From: Catillopecten margaritatus gill symbiont
Lineage (GTDB): Bacteria; Pseudomonadota; Gammaproteobacteria; PS1; Pseudothioglobaceae
DNA length: 64,000 nt
Reading direction: 5' to 3'
NCBI GenBank assembly: GCA_037956075.1
Contig: CP138327.1
Location: 434,001-498,000 of the forward strand
Shown here piece after piece: positions 35,382-43,571 of this stretch. The notes under the pieces were generated by a model, which was not told the origin of the DNA, made no database searches, and saw only the letters and a list, made by a program, of their open reading frames with translations. Positions within the stretch are counted from its first letter, which is position 1. Every line of letters starts with the position of its first letter. The translations under genes and the position numbers were made by a program.

Positions 35382-36911
35382 TTGAATCAACAAGTGCTTT
35401 TTGAGTTTAAAAATGACATTGCTTGTTTTCAAAGAGACTTCCTTGGGGTAAAGCCCTTGAAGGCCAGAAAAACTTTAGGGCAATTTTTTACTAGACCGAC
35501 TGTTTCAGACTATATGGCATCATTGCTGAATAATCCTAAAAGTGAAACAATTAGAATTTTAGATGCTGGTGCGGGTACAGGTATATTAACTACATCTACA
35601 GCCTTACATTACTTAAATAACGGTTATAAAACAATTCATGCGGTGCTATATGAATTGGATAGTGAAGCTTTTGTCAATCTTGAGCGAACTCTAGAAAAGG
35701 TTCGTAATATATTTCAATTAAAACAAGCAAACTTCACATATGAGATTTATTGTGAAGATTTTGTACTTTCCAGACCTGATAAAAATAAAAGTATTCAGCC
35801 TTTTGATGTCTCTGTAATTAACCCTCCTTACTTTAAATACAGCGCTAAAGAATCCCCATATGCAAAAGCTGTAGCTGATTTATATCAAGGAGACCCGAAT
35901 ATATACGCTTCATTTATGGCTGTTGTATTGGCTTGCTTAAAGGACAAGGGGCAAATGGTAACGATCACTCCTCGTAGTTTTACAAACGGGCTTTATTTTA
36001 AAGGCTTTCGTACTTATTTGTTAAGTCAGTCGTCATTAAACTTAATTCATATTTTTAAACATAGAAATAAAGTATTTAATACTAATGAGTCATCGGTGCT
36101 TCAAGAAAATATTATATGTCACTTTGTAAAAGGAAGCTTAACAGAGGATGTTACCATTCGCTCAAGCGATTGTGATGAAACAATTAATAGTGCTGAGGAG
36201 GAAATCTATCCAATAAATCTAATTGTTGATGATTCAAACAACTTACAGCTTATTCGTATTCCTGAGTCAGCTAGTGAGGCAAACATCTTAAATCAAGCTG
36301 AAACCTTAAAAAGTACATTTCAAAATGCAGGATATTTTATTTCAACTGGGCGTGTGGTCGAACACCGTACTAGAGAGTACATTACTAAAGAAACTAATAC
36401 AGAAAACACAGTCCCACTTTATCGCCCCCATAATATAACGCCATTAACTGCAACTTGGACGGGCGAACATAAAAAAGAAGTATCCTTCGCCCTTAACGAG
36501 GGGCATAATAAGCATACAATTAACAATCAAACCTACTTATTACTAAAACGTTTTTCATCAAAAGATGAAAAACGTAGGTTGGTTGCTGGAATTCATTTTG
36601 AAAACGAACATTCTTGTAAATTAATTGGTTTTGGTAATAAAACTAATTATATTGGAGTTATAAATAGCAAATTATCTATAGTTGAAGCCTATGGTCTCTC
36701 AGCCATCTTCAACTCATTATTCATGGATAAGTATTTCAGGTGTATATCAGGAAATACACAAGTAAATGCTACTGAAATTAGGGTTATGAAGTTCCCCGAA
36801 CGTAGCCAAGTAAAAGAGATTGGTAGAAAAATACAACAATTAAAAAATTATAACACAACAGAAATTGATTTAATTGTGAACCCAATTCTTGGTTTAATGA
36901 ATTCAACATAA
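35382..36911 (+). CDS. N6-adenine DNA methyltransferase of a PstI/BsuBI-type R-M system
   Basis: The 509-residue enzyme has the SAM-binding motif LDAGAGTGIL (60-69) and the catalytic NPPY (147-150) of gamma-class N6-adenine methyltransferases, with a GQFFTRP start region shared by M.PstI/Eco57I-like proteins. It should protect CTGCAG sites from the nuclease encoded next. The best start is a TTG at 35382, after GGGGTGAAAA. It lies after the shared left-end repeat in a region with foreign features. Confidence 0.88.
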   Translation: MNQQVLFEFKNDIACFQRDFLGVKPLKARKTLGQFFTRPTVSDYMASLLNNPKSETIRILDAGAGTGILTTSTALHYLNNGYKTIHAVLYELDSEAFVNLERTLEKVRNIFQLKQANFTYEIYCEDFVLSRPDKNKSIQPFDVSVINPPYFKYSAKESPYAKAVADLYQGDPNIYASFMAVVLACLKDKGQMVTITPRSFTNGLYFKGFRTYLLSQSSLNLIHIFKHRNKVFNTNESSVLQENIICHFVKGSLTEDVTIRSSDCDETINSAEEEIYPINLIVDDSNNLQLIRIPESASEANILNQAETLKSTFQNAGYFISTGRVVEHRTREYITKETNTENTVPLYRPHNITPLTATWTGEHKKEVSFALNEGHNKHTINNQTYLLLKRFSSKDEKRRLVAGIHFENEHSCKLIGFGNKTNYIGVINSKLSIVEAYGLSAIFNSLFMDKYFRCISGNTQVNATEIRVMKFPERSQVKEIGRKIQQLKNYNTTEIDLIVNPILGLMNST

Positions 36912-36921
36912 GGATTAAAAA

Positions 36922-37908
36922 TTGGAATTTACAACACAACAAAAAGAAAAGCTTCAAGAGTCAAAAGCTCTATTAACTGCTTTAGGATTGCCAAAAGCCC
37001 AGTGCAATGACAGATCGGCGTGGGTTTTTTTAGCATTAGCAAATGTAAACTCTTTCAGCTCTTGGCATTCTGCATCTGCACCACTTTTACCGACTGTGAA
37101 TATAATGGAGTTTATTCGTAACAACTATGCTATGGACTATAAACCCAATAGTCGTGAAACTATTAGGCGGCAAACTCTTCACCAGTTTGAACAGGCGGGT
37201 ATAGTTGAGAGAAACCGAGATGATCCAGCTCGTGCGACGAATAGTAGAAATAACAATTATTCATTAAATCAACTGATATTAGATATTTTAATGGTCTATC
37301 CAAGTTCTGACTGGGAAGAAAAGGTTAGTGAATATAAGAAAGCTGTACCAGAATTAAAAGCCCAATACGATCGAAAGCTCGATAAACATAAAATACCAAT
37401 CACATTGCCAAATGGTACAATTATTAATTTATCACCAGGCAAACACAACCAACTTCATGCCGATATTATCCATGAATTTTGCTCTCGTTTTGTTGGAGGA
37501 AATGGCAAGTTACTTTATATCGGCGATACTGCTAGTAGCCGTCAAGAAGGAGGTAAATTTATGTTTTTACAGTCAGTCGATTTAGAGTTATTAGGTGTGC
37601 CTCCAATGTCTCACGATAAATTACCTGATGTTGTAGTATTTGATGAAGGTCGTAAATGGTTGTTTTTAATTGAAGCTGTTACAAGTCACGGCCCTGTTTC
37701 TCCAAAGCGTTGGATTGAACTTGAAGAAGCCTTTTCAAAATGTAAAGTGGGCCTTGTGTATGTTACAGCATTTCTAGACCGTGCTGAATTTAGAAAAAAT
37801 GCAGCAGATATCGCATGGGAAACAGAAGTTTGGATTGCAGAGAATCCAGATCATATGATTCATTTTAATGGTGATCGTTTTTTAGGCCCGCATGAAAAAA
37901 ACAGTTAA
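36922..37908 (+). CDS. BsuBI/PstI-type restriction endonuclease
   Basis: The 328-residue protein matches the BsuBI/PstI family: an N-terminal winged-helix-like region ([23 protein letters not shown], 82-104) and a C-terminal PD-(D/E)XK nuclease with [10 protein letters not shown] (PD at 235-236), [15 protein letters not shown] (Glu251) and [11 protein letters not shown]. These enzymes cleave CTGCAG. It starts with TTG, 10 bp after the methyltransferase gene; the weak start codon may keep nuclease levels low. CTGCAG occurs in the window at least at 9230 and 20434. Confidence 0.9.
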   Translation: MEFTTQQKEKLQESKALLTALGLPKAQCNDRSAWVFLALANVNSFSSWHSASAPLLPTVNIMEFIRNNYAMDYKPNSRETIRRQTLHQFEQAGIVERNRDDPARATNSRNNNYSLNQLILDILMVYPSSDWEEKVSEYKKAVPELKAQYDRKLDKHKIPITLPNGTIINLSPGKHNQLHADIIHEFCSRFVGGNGKLLYIGDTASSRQEGGKFMFLQSVDLELLGVPPMSHDKLPDVVVFDEGRKWLFLIEAVTSHGPVSPKRWIELEEAFSKCKVGLVYVTAFLDRAEFRKNAADIAWETEVWIAENPDHMIHFNGDRFLGPHEKNS

Positions 37909-38047
37909 CAATTGTATCAAAAATAACCCACACTCAACTTCAAAGCACACCACCTCTAATAAAAAACAAGGGTCTTAACTAGTTAAGCGGCTCTTTTCTA
38001 AAATTATCAAGTAAGATTTTATACATATCTTGCTTACGATTATTGGA

Positions 38048-38190
38048 AGATAAGGGGAAGATAAGGGGACACAAACATTAATTATTTAAAAAGGGAAGAT
38101 AAGGGGACACAAACATTAATTATTTAAAAACACCTAACAAGTCATTCCACCTGACCGCTGACGCATCAGGTGATTTCAGGCGTTAGGCGC
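38048..38190 (+). repeat. right-end repeat and attC site B
   Basis: Two tandem copies of GATAAGGGGACAC plus AAACATTAATTATTTAAAA (38048-38130) lead into a classic attC: R'' ACCTAAC (38132-38138), inner palindrome CACCTGACC/ATCAGGTG, and R' GTTAGGC (38182-38188). The same pre-attC repeat is found at 14650-14682. Confidence 0.85.
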
Positions 38191-38317
38191 ATAAAAAAAT
38201 ATGGGACAATGTAGAGGGATGAATATAAGGCACCCCCTTATAATTCTTATAATTTCGAAAAAAGTCTTTGAAAAATTGGAACAATATTTATAAAAGAAAT
38301 AGTAGTATAATGACTCT

Positions 38318-38494
38318 ATGACAATTGATATTAAAGCATTACAAGATGATTTAAGAAAATTAGCAATTGCATTATTTATTACTGCTTTTATAGGGTTTTT
38401 TCTAAAAGAACAAAATTTTTGGCATGTATCTTACGCTATATTCTCAGGTTTATTGCTTTGGGTATTAGGTTTAACTAGAATAGGAGAAAAGTAA
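38318..38494 (+). CDS. small two-helix membrane protein, gene-cassette ORF 1
   Basis: The 58-residue product MTIDIKALQDDLRKLAIALF... has two predicted membrane helices (about 15-30 and 38-53). TATAAT at 38306-38311 is only 6 bases before the ATG, so the transcript may be almost leaderless. It lies between attC sites B and C and its stop overlaps the next ATG (TAATG). I do not recognise the family; short membrane proteins of this kind are common in gene cassettes. Confidence 0.65.
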   Translation: MTIDIKALQDDLRKLAIALFITAFIGFFLKEQNFWHVSYAIFSGLLLWVLGLTRIGEK

Positions 38495-38616
38495 TGGAGT
38501 TTGTTATTTTAATTACAATTATCACTGTATCAGCATCCGTATTATTTTTTATTGCTTTGCGGCAAGATAGTCATAAGCCAAAAGATACGCATCACCTAAC
38601 AAATCATTCCACCTGA
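38494..38616 (+). CDS. small one-helix membrane protein, gene-cassette ORF 2, ending in attC
   Basis: The 40-residue product MEFVILITIITVSASVLFFI... has one N-terminal membrane helix and a hydrophilic tail. Its last codons (HHLTNHST) are read from attC site C, which is usual for cassette genes. The start overlaps the stop of the preceding ORF and is preceded by AGGAGAAAAG, so the two are co-translated and may form a complex or a toxin-like pair. Function unknown. Confidence 0.6.
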   Translation: MEFVILITIITVSASVLFFIALRQDSHKPKDTHHLTNHST

Positions 38617-38650
38617 CCGCTGACGCGTCAGGTGATTTCAGGCGTAGGTG
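38593..38650 (+). repeat. attC site C
   Basis: CACCTAAC (38593-38600) followed by an arm almost identical to site B (CATTCCACCTGACCGCTGACG) and a degenerate R' core (CGTAGGTGG, one T short of GTTAGGT). With site B it bounds one 460-bp gene cassette. Confidence 0.8.
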
Positions 38651-38691
38651 GCTATCCTTAAAATAATAATTAGAGTCAGAGAGTAATTTAT

Positions 38692-38760
38692 TATGACTGA
38701 ATACAACCAAGTACACAATCTGGTTTACAGGATCCACTTCTAGTGGCAAAGTCTATATGT
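38692..38760 (+). pseudogene. possible remnant of a GIY-YIG nuclease N-terminus
   Basis: The frame MTEYNQVHNLVYRIHF stops at once; with a one-base shift the sequence continues SGKVYM. The pattern VYRI...SGKVY resembles the N-terminal strand pair of GIY-YIG nucleases. Only about 23 codons exist before the end of pdxB. This is a weak call. Confidence 0.25.
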
Positions 38761-39802
38761 TAACGATTGATAATAGGCAGTGTAATTTTACTGTTGTAAT
38801 GATGCCATTCATAGCGAATAGGGTAGTTGCGACGATAGTCTTCAAAGTTGCTAATATCCGCAATCTCAGCTGTATCTTGTTTAAAGTTATAAATCGCATT
38901 CAGTGTGTCTTTTAGCGTGTCTTTTTGCACGCTTAAAATCCCAGGATTAATCAAATTTGCAATACTTTCCTCCTGTTTTTCACTCAAAAATTCACACAAC
39001 GCTTCATACACCATAAAACTCCCTTGAAATTTCGCATCTACCGAATGTCCAGCGATGTGAGGGGTGGCTAAATAGGCGTTTTTTTGTAGTGTTTGGTTGA
39101 TATTTGGTTCATTTTCCCAACAGTCAATGACATTGACCTTAGTTTGTGTTTTTTCCCAAATACTTTCATCAATCACCCCCCTCGTGCCGCATTAAACAAG
39201 ATAGTTTCATCGGTAATACAATGAAAATTACTTGCATTGAGCAAGCCATAAGAGGGGTGTTTACCCTCTTTAGTGAGTGGCGTGTGAAAAGTGACAATAT
39301 CCGCACTGAGTGCTGTACTTAAATCCACAAAATCAGTCAAATTCTCTTTTTCCTGCCGTATCGGGTCATTTAATAAGGTGCTAATCCCCATTAATTCTGC
39401 CTTAGCCGCCAGCCTTGATCCTACATTGCCAACACCAATAATTCCTAGTGTTTTTGCACGATAATCAAAATCCAGCTCATCGGCTAAATTTACAATCGCA
39501 CTAATGACAAACTCTGCCACCGCCATCGAATTACACCCTTGTGCTGAAAAAAAAGCAATCCCATTGTCTTTTAAATATTCTTGGTCAATATGGTCCAATC
39601 CAGCAACAGTTGAGCCAACAAATTTAACTTGACTGCCTTTGAGTAACGCCTTGTTGACTTGGGTGCGAGAACGCACGATTAAGACATCAGCATCCCGTAC
39701 AGTATCAGCATTAATGCTACGCCCAGCAATAGCAGTTATTTTACCAAAGTTGCTAAATATTTTGTCGTATGCGTAACAAGCGTCATCAATGACTAATTTC
39801 AT
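38760..39802 (-). pseudogene. pdxB: erythronate-4-phosphate dehydrogenase, interrupted by a frameshift
   Basis: PdxB oxidises 4-phosphoerythronate in the DXP-independent pyridoxal-phosphate pathway. The N-terminal part (39802 to 39173) has the NAD-binding [13 protein letters not shown] motif and [10 protein letters not shown], and ends FNAARGG-stop. The C-terminal part resumes in another frame from 39176 ([10 protein letters not shown]..., [12 protein letters not shown], with the catalytic His). The break is in a run of six G on the coding strand; seven would restore ARGGVIDES. It is either a real mutation, a phase-variable tract or an assembly error. The start overlaps the preceding gene by 17 bp. 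Confidence 0.85.
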
Positions 39803-40502
39803 CTTTTACCTTTTTTGATTCTAATTCCATCAATCGTGCCTGTTGTAAGGCAGTGTCAATCTCTGCATTTTTAATTTGTTTCGTTAATCTTTGTATGTCG
39901 ATTTTCGCATCATCAAGCTCATCTTTCATATGTTCGTAATTGTGTTGCAGGATTTTGATTTTGTTTAATGAGGTTTCATTTTCATACAGCGCACCCAGTA
40001 AATTGCTTTCAACTTCCTGTTTGTCATAAGTGCTATTGCTTAGTAGTGAGCTTAATCTCTCTATGTGGGAATTTTTTGAGGTTATTTCCACGCTCACTTT
40101 TTTATTGAAAAGATAATCAATAACACCCTCGTAAGTTTTAATGCCATTTTTAAACATCTTGATATTATCCGCTGGCGTTATGTATTCTGATATTCTCAAA
40201 CTTTTAATCATCTCAGATAATCTAAATTCAGAAGTAGCATTTTTGTTGATAACGGTAATCACAGTCTTATCTTTTTTCAATATGATAAAAAATCCCGTTA
40301 AAATTTTATTGCTATTAGGCAACATAAATGATGCGCTAAAAGATTGTCTATCATTGGCGAGATTTTCTAAATTCTTTATATCGCTGACAAGTAATTCTTC
40401 ATCTTCCGTGAAAAAATGACCATATCTAAATGATAAAGAATCTAAATTAGCGTGCTCATTTGTCTTGATGACAACACGCATTCCTTTTATTTTATTGTTC
40501 AT
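39786..40502 (-). CDS. hypothetical protein with C-terminal coiled coil
   Basis: The 238-residue product has no family that I recognise. The N-terminal part looks globular (beta-rich, [21 protein letters not shown]), and residues from about 165 to the end form a long heptad-rich coiled coil ([20 protein letters not shown] onward). It lies between ung and pdxB in a tight minus-strand operon, 3 bp after ung and overlapping pdxB. The coiled coil suggests an oligomeric or scaffold protein; anything more would be a guess. Confidence 0.65.
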   Translation of the reverse strand: MNNKIKGMRVVIKTNEHANLDSLSFRYGHFFTEDEELLVSDIKNLENLANDRQSFSASFMLPNSNKILTGFFIILKKDKTVITVINKNATSEFRLSEMIKSLRISEYITPADNIKMFKNGIKTYEGVIDYLFNKKVSVEITSKNSHIERLSSLLSNSTYDKQEVESNLLGALYENETSLNKIKILQHNYEHMKDELDDAKIDIQRLTKQIKNAEIDTALQQARLMELESKKVKDEISH

Positions 40503-40505
40503 TTC

Positions 40506-41162
40506 TCACCAGTTTATTGCTTGTTGACTGTGCATTTTAAGGTATTCATTGGTTTTTGAAAAGTGCTTGCAGCCAAAAAAACCTTTATGAGCCGAAAAAG
40601 GAGAAGGGTGGGTAGCGGTTAATACCAAGTGTTTTTCTGAGTTGATGAGTTCAATTTTTTGCTGGGCGTAGGTGCCCCAAAGTAGAAAAACTAAGTTTTG
40701 TTTTTTGGCATTTAGAATGTCGATAACAGTGTCGGTAAAATTAACCCAGCCTGAATTAGCGTGCGATCCCGGGGTATTTTTTTCGACAGTTAATACACTG
40801 TTGAGTAGCAGAATACCTTGCATTGCCCAGTGCTCTAAGTTGCCACTTTTCTTGGGTGAGATGGCTAAATCTGAATTTAATTCTTGGTAGATATTTCGCA
40901 GTGAAGGTGGAATTTTCATACCGTCGGGAACAGAAAAACTTAACCCTTGTGCTTGGTTGTCTCCGTGATAAGGGTCTTGTCCTAAAATGACGACTTTGGT
41001 ATTGGCAAAACTACTAAGGGCGAAGGCGTTAAAGATTTTATCTTTGGATGGATAGATAATTTTATGTCGTTTGCTGGTTTCATCGTCTAAAAAATCCATT
41101 AAACGACAGTAGTAATCTTGTTTAAAAACAAAGTCTAATTGCGCTTGCCAATCGCTTGTCAA
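40506..41162 (-). CDS. ung: uracil-DNA glycosylase, family 1
   Basis: Ung removes uracil from DNA. Motif 1 GQDPYHG with the catalytic Asp and motif 2 HPSPFSAHKGFFGC with the catalytic His are both intact, and the length (218-230 residues) is normal. The start is uncertain: the frame is open up to an ATG-like position at 41198, which would overlap the upstream gene by 40 bp; a TTG at 41162 overlaps the upstream stop as TTGA and fits the usual N-terminus better. Confidence 0.93.
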   Translation of the reverse strand: MTSDWQAQLDFVFKQDYYCRLMDFLDDETSKRHKIIYPSKDKIFNAFALSSFANTKVVILGQDPYHGDNQAQGLSFSVPDGMKIPPSLRNIYQELNSDLAISPKKSGNLEHWAMQGILLLNSVLTVEKNTPGSHANSGWVNFTDTVIDILNAKKQNLVFLLWGTYAQQKIELINSEKHLVLTATHPSPFSAHKGFFGCKHFSKTNEYLKMHSQQAINW

Positions 41163-41659
41163 AGTCCAGCCCACCAAAGTCTGAGTTTGTAGCCCCAAGT
41201 GGTAACATAGCCGATTTCAACAAATTGAATCTTGCCTTCGGTATTGACGAAAAAACTGCTTGGAGTAACATTGACACCGAACAACCTTGCTAAAGAGCCA
41301 GAGTTGTCATTGATTATATTATCAATCTGCATATTATTTTCGGCAGCGTATTTTTTGAGTTCATCATCAGTGCCCGATTGTAGGGCGATATTAAGCACTT
41401 TGTACTCTTCACTCACTGCTTGAATATTGTCATTTTCTAATTTACAAATGCCACACCAAGTTGCCCAAAAATGTACCAAAATAGCTTCATCGGGCAAAGG
41501 CTTGCTGTTGACAATTTCACCGCTCAAGGTTTTGGAGGTGAAACTCGGCACCATGCCCGTGGTTAAATCTTGTTGTTGCCACGCACGGATGACAAAAATG
41601 GCTAAAATAACCATCATAAATTGCATGAGGGTTTTGCGGCTTGGTCGTTTTATATTCAT
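41159..41659 (-). CDS. membrane-anchored thioredoxin-like protein (TlpA/DsbE type)
   Basis: From the ATG at 41659 (MNIKRPSRKTLMQFMM) the 166-residue protein has one N-terminal membrane helix and a periplasmic thioredoxin fold with WATWCGICKLE as the CXXC active site and a cis-Pro in VNVTPSSFFV. It should reduce or isomerise disulfides in the periplasm, for example during cytochrome c maturation. Upstream codons as far as 41746 lie over the divergent tpm gene and are rejected. It is the first gene of the operon with ung and pdxB. Confidence 0.88.
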   Translation of the reverse strand: MNIKRPSRKTLMQFMMVILAIFVIRAWQQQDLTTGMVPSFTSKTLSGEIVNSKPLPDEAILVHFWATWCGICKLENDNIQAVSEEYKVLNIALQSGTDDELKKYAAENNMQIDNIINDNSGSLARLFGVNVTPSSFFVNTEGKIQFVEIGYVTTWGYKLRLWWAGL

Positions 41660-41685
41660 AGCGTAGGTATTATACAGGAGTAAAT

Positions 41686-42348
41686 ATGACAGATTGGATA
41701 CAGCGTTGGAAAGAGGGGAAAACGGGGTGGCATCGGGATACACCAAACGGCAAGTTGGTGGAATTTATTGGTAGCTTGCAGTTACAAAAGGCACAAACAG
41801 TGTTTGTTCCATTGTGCGGCAAGAGTCAGGATATGGTGTATTTGCTGGAGCAGGGGTATAAGGTTATTGGTGTGGAGTTGAGTGCATTGGCGGTGGATGC
41901 ATTTTTTAAGGAAAGTGGAGTGCCCTACACGGTGCAAGAGGCTCGAGATTTTACGGTTTACAATGCACGAAATATCCGTATTTTTTGTGGTGATTTTTTT
42001 GACCTTGATGCTTATCATTTAGAGGCTGTTAATGCAGTCTATGATAGGGCTGCGTTGATTGCTTTACCTGAGGGTTTAAGGGTGGAATATGTACGGCAGT
42101 TATACGATATAATACCCAACGGTTGCAGAATATTATTATTAACATTGAACTATCCGCAATCACAGATAAGTGGACCGCCTTTTGCAGTAGACGAAAGGGC
42201 GGTAAATTCACTTTTTGAACGGTTTGAGTGTCGGCAGTTACAGTGTTTTGACGATATTAAAAATGAACCTAAATATTTAAACGCAGGCGTAGATTTTATT
42301 GAAAAAGCTACTTATTGCTTGCATAAAAAAGGAAAAGAAAATGGCTAA
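41686..42348 (+). CDS. tpm: thiopurine S-methyltransferase family protein
   Basis: The 220-residue SAM-dependent methyltransferase has the Tpm family start WIQRWKEGKTGWHRD, VFVPLCGKSQDM as the SAM-binding motif (about 40-51) and YDRAALIALPEGLR near 120. Bacterial Tpm proteins methylate thiol, selenium or tellurium compounds; the natural substrate here is unknown. It has a good ribosome site (AGGAG) and is the first gene of a long plus-strand run of overlapping genes. Confidence 0.92.
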   Translation: MTDWIQRWKEGKTGWHRDTPNGKLVEFIGSLQLQKAQTVFVPLCGKSQDMVYLLEQGYKVIGVELSALAVDAFFKESGVPYTVQEARDFTVYNARNIRIFCGDFFDLDAYHLEAVNAVYDRAALIALPEGLRVEYVRQLYDIIPNGCRILLLTLNYPQSQISGPPFAVDERAVNSLFERFECRQLQCFDDIKNEPKYLNAGVDFIEKATYCLHKKGKENG

Positions 42349-42667
42349 AATGAAAGGTGAAGTAAGTAAATTTGGTACCAAAGGGTATGGCTTTATTATC
42401 GGTGATGATGGTGAGCAGTATTTTGTACATCAGAAAAGTGTGTTCAGTAAATCCCGTTTAAAGGTGGGAACACGCGTCCAATTTAACACAGAAAATTCGG
42501 ATAAAGGCTGGGTAGCAAATACGGTTGAATTAGCCGATGGCACAAAAGCATCTAAATCCAAACCTAAGTCACCCTCTCAGCCAATGTCAAATGGCACAAT
42601 TAAAGGGTTATTTGCGATTTTATTTATTGCACAAATCGTGGTAATTTACAAAGTTTTCTTAGGGTAG
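42341..42667 (+). CDS. cold-shock-domain protein with C-terminal membrane helix
   Basis: From the ATG at 42341 the 108-residue protein has a cold-shock domain with KGYGFIIGD and QYFVHQK (the two RNA-binding motifs), a basic linker (KASKSKPKSPSQ) and a C-terminal membrane helix (GLFAILFIAQIVVIYKVFLG). A membrane-tethered single-strand nucleic-acid binding protein would act on RNA near the membrane. The start overlaps the end of tpm by 8 bp and has AAAGGAAAAG before it; an upstream start at 42299 is inside tpm. Confidence 0.85.
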   Translation: MAKMKGEVSKFGTKGYGFIIGDDGEQYFVHQKSVFSKSRLKVGTRVQFNTENSDKGWVANTVELADGTKASKSKPKSPSQPMSNGTIKGLFAILFIAQIVVIYKVFLG

Positions 42668-42669
42668 TA

Positions 42670-43275
42670 ATGAAAAGACTTGCTTTATTCTTATTGCCTT
42701 TATTGTTAACAGGGTGTTTTTTTTCATCCCCCGCTGTCAAAGTCGATAATATTTGTTCTTTAATGGATGAAGAAGTTGGCTGGTATAAGGCAGCAAAGGC
42801 ATCAGAAAAAAAATATGGAGCGCCTGCCCATGTGCAACTCGCTATTATCTATCAAGAATCCCATTTTGAATCTGATGCAAGGCCACCAAGAGGCTCATTA
42901 TTTGGGGTGATACCTTGGACCAGAGCAAGTAATGCATATGGCTTTGCACAAGCCAAAACGGAAACTTGGGATTGGTATAAAAAAAGCACAGGTAATCGTG
43001 ATGCAGTTCGTGATAAGTTTGCAGATGCTGTTGATTTTGTCGGTTGGTATATTAGCACATCTAACAAAATATCAAGCATTAGTAAGAACGATACCTACAA
43101 TCAATATTTGGCTTACCACGAAGGTCATGGTGGGTTTAAACGCAAGACATACAAGCAAAAAGATTGGCTAATAGAGGTTGCTAGAAAAGTAGAAAGAAAT
43201 GCCAAACGCTATCAGCAACAATTACAACAATGCGGCTCACAGTTAGATAGAAACAACTCCTGGAGTTACTTTTGA
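42670..43275 (+). CDS. lytic transglycosylase-type lipoprotein (SLT domain)
   Basis: The 201-residue protein begins with a lipoprotein signal peptide (LLLTGC, Cys16). The SLT-like domain has IIYQESHFES with the catalytic Glu, GFAQAKTETWDWY and YLAYHEGHGGF. It should cleave peptidoglycan glycan strands at the outer membrane. It starts 2 bp after the cold-shock gene and its stop overlaps the next start (TGATG). The C-terminal Gln-rich helix is variable. Confidence 0.87.
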   Translation: MKRLALFLLPLLLTGCFFSSPAVKVDNICSLMDEEVGWYKAAKASEKKYGAPAHVQLAIIYQESHFESDARPPRGSLFGVIPWTRASNAYGFAQAKTETWDWYKKSTGNRDAVRDKFADAVDFVGWYISTSNKISSISKNDTYNQYLAYHEGHGGFKRKTYKQKDWLIEVARKVERNAKRYQQQLQQCGSQLDRNNSWSYF

Positions 43276-43571
43276 TGTGGGTAAAAGTATTAGACATTCC
43301 ACCTAAAGAAGGCACAATGGCTGAGGTAGTTGTTGACGGTAAAAAAGTGTTTGTAACAATGAATAATGGTGCGCTGTATGCCGCTGAAAATCGTTGTCCA
43401 CACGAAGACATTGAGTTGACTTTAGGCTGTTTGAAAGGCAATCGGGTTAAATGCTCATTGCACGGATACAGTTTTGATTTAGCCACAGGTGACAGCTCCG
43501 AAGCCGATGTTGATAATATGAAAACCTATGCGGTTAAACAAGAAAATAACGATATATACATACAATTATGA
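43275..43571 (+). CDS. Rieske-type [2Fe-2S] ferredoxin
   Basis: The 98-residue protein has the two Rieske cluster motifs CPHED and CSLHGYSFD, which bind [2Fe-2S] by two Cys and two His. It resembles NirD/ferredoxin subunits of oxygenases, but no oxygenase is nearby. The ATG at 43275 overlaps the previous stop and the end overlaps the following gene by 4 bp (ATGA). It is not adjacent to nirB and I would not assign it as NirD. Confidence 0.88.
   Translation: MWVKVLDIPPKEGTMAEVVVDGKKVFVTMNNGALYAAENRCPHEDIELTLGCLKGNRVKCSLHGYSFDLATGDSSEADVDNMKTYAVKQENNDIYIQL

Noticed and set aside
38549-38749. Minus-strand open frame of 66 codons
   Set aside because: It is the complement of attC site C and has no ribosome site or known family.
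43275-43571. NirD small subunit of nitrite reductase
   Set aside because: The Rieske motifs fit, but the gene is 16 kb from nirB and sits in an unrelated run of genes; the general name is safer.
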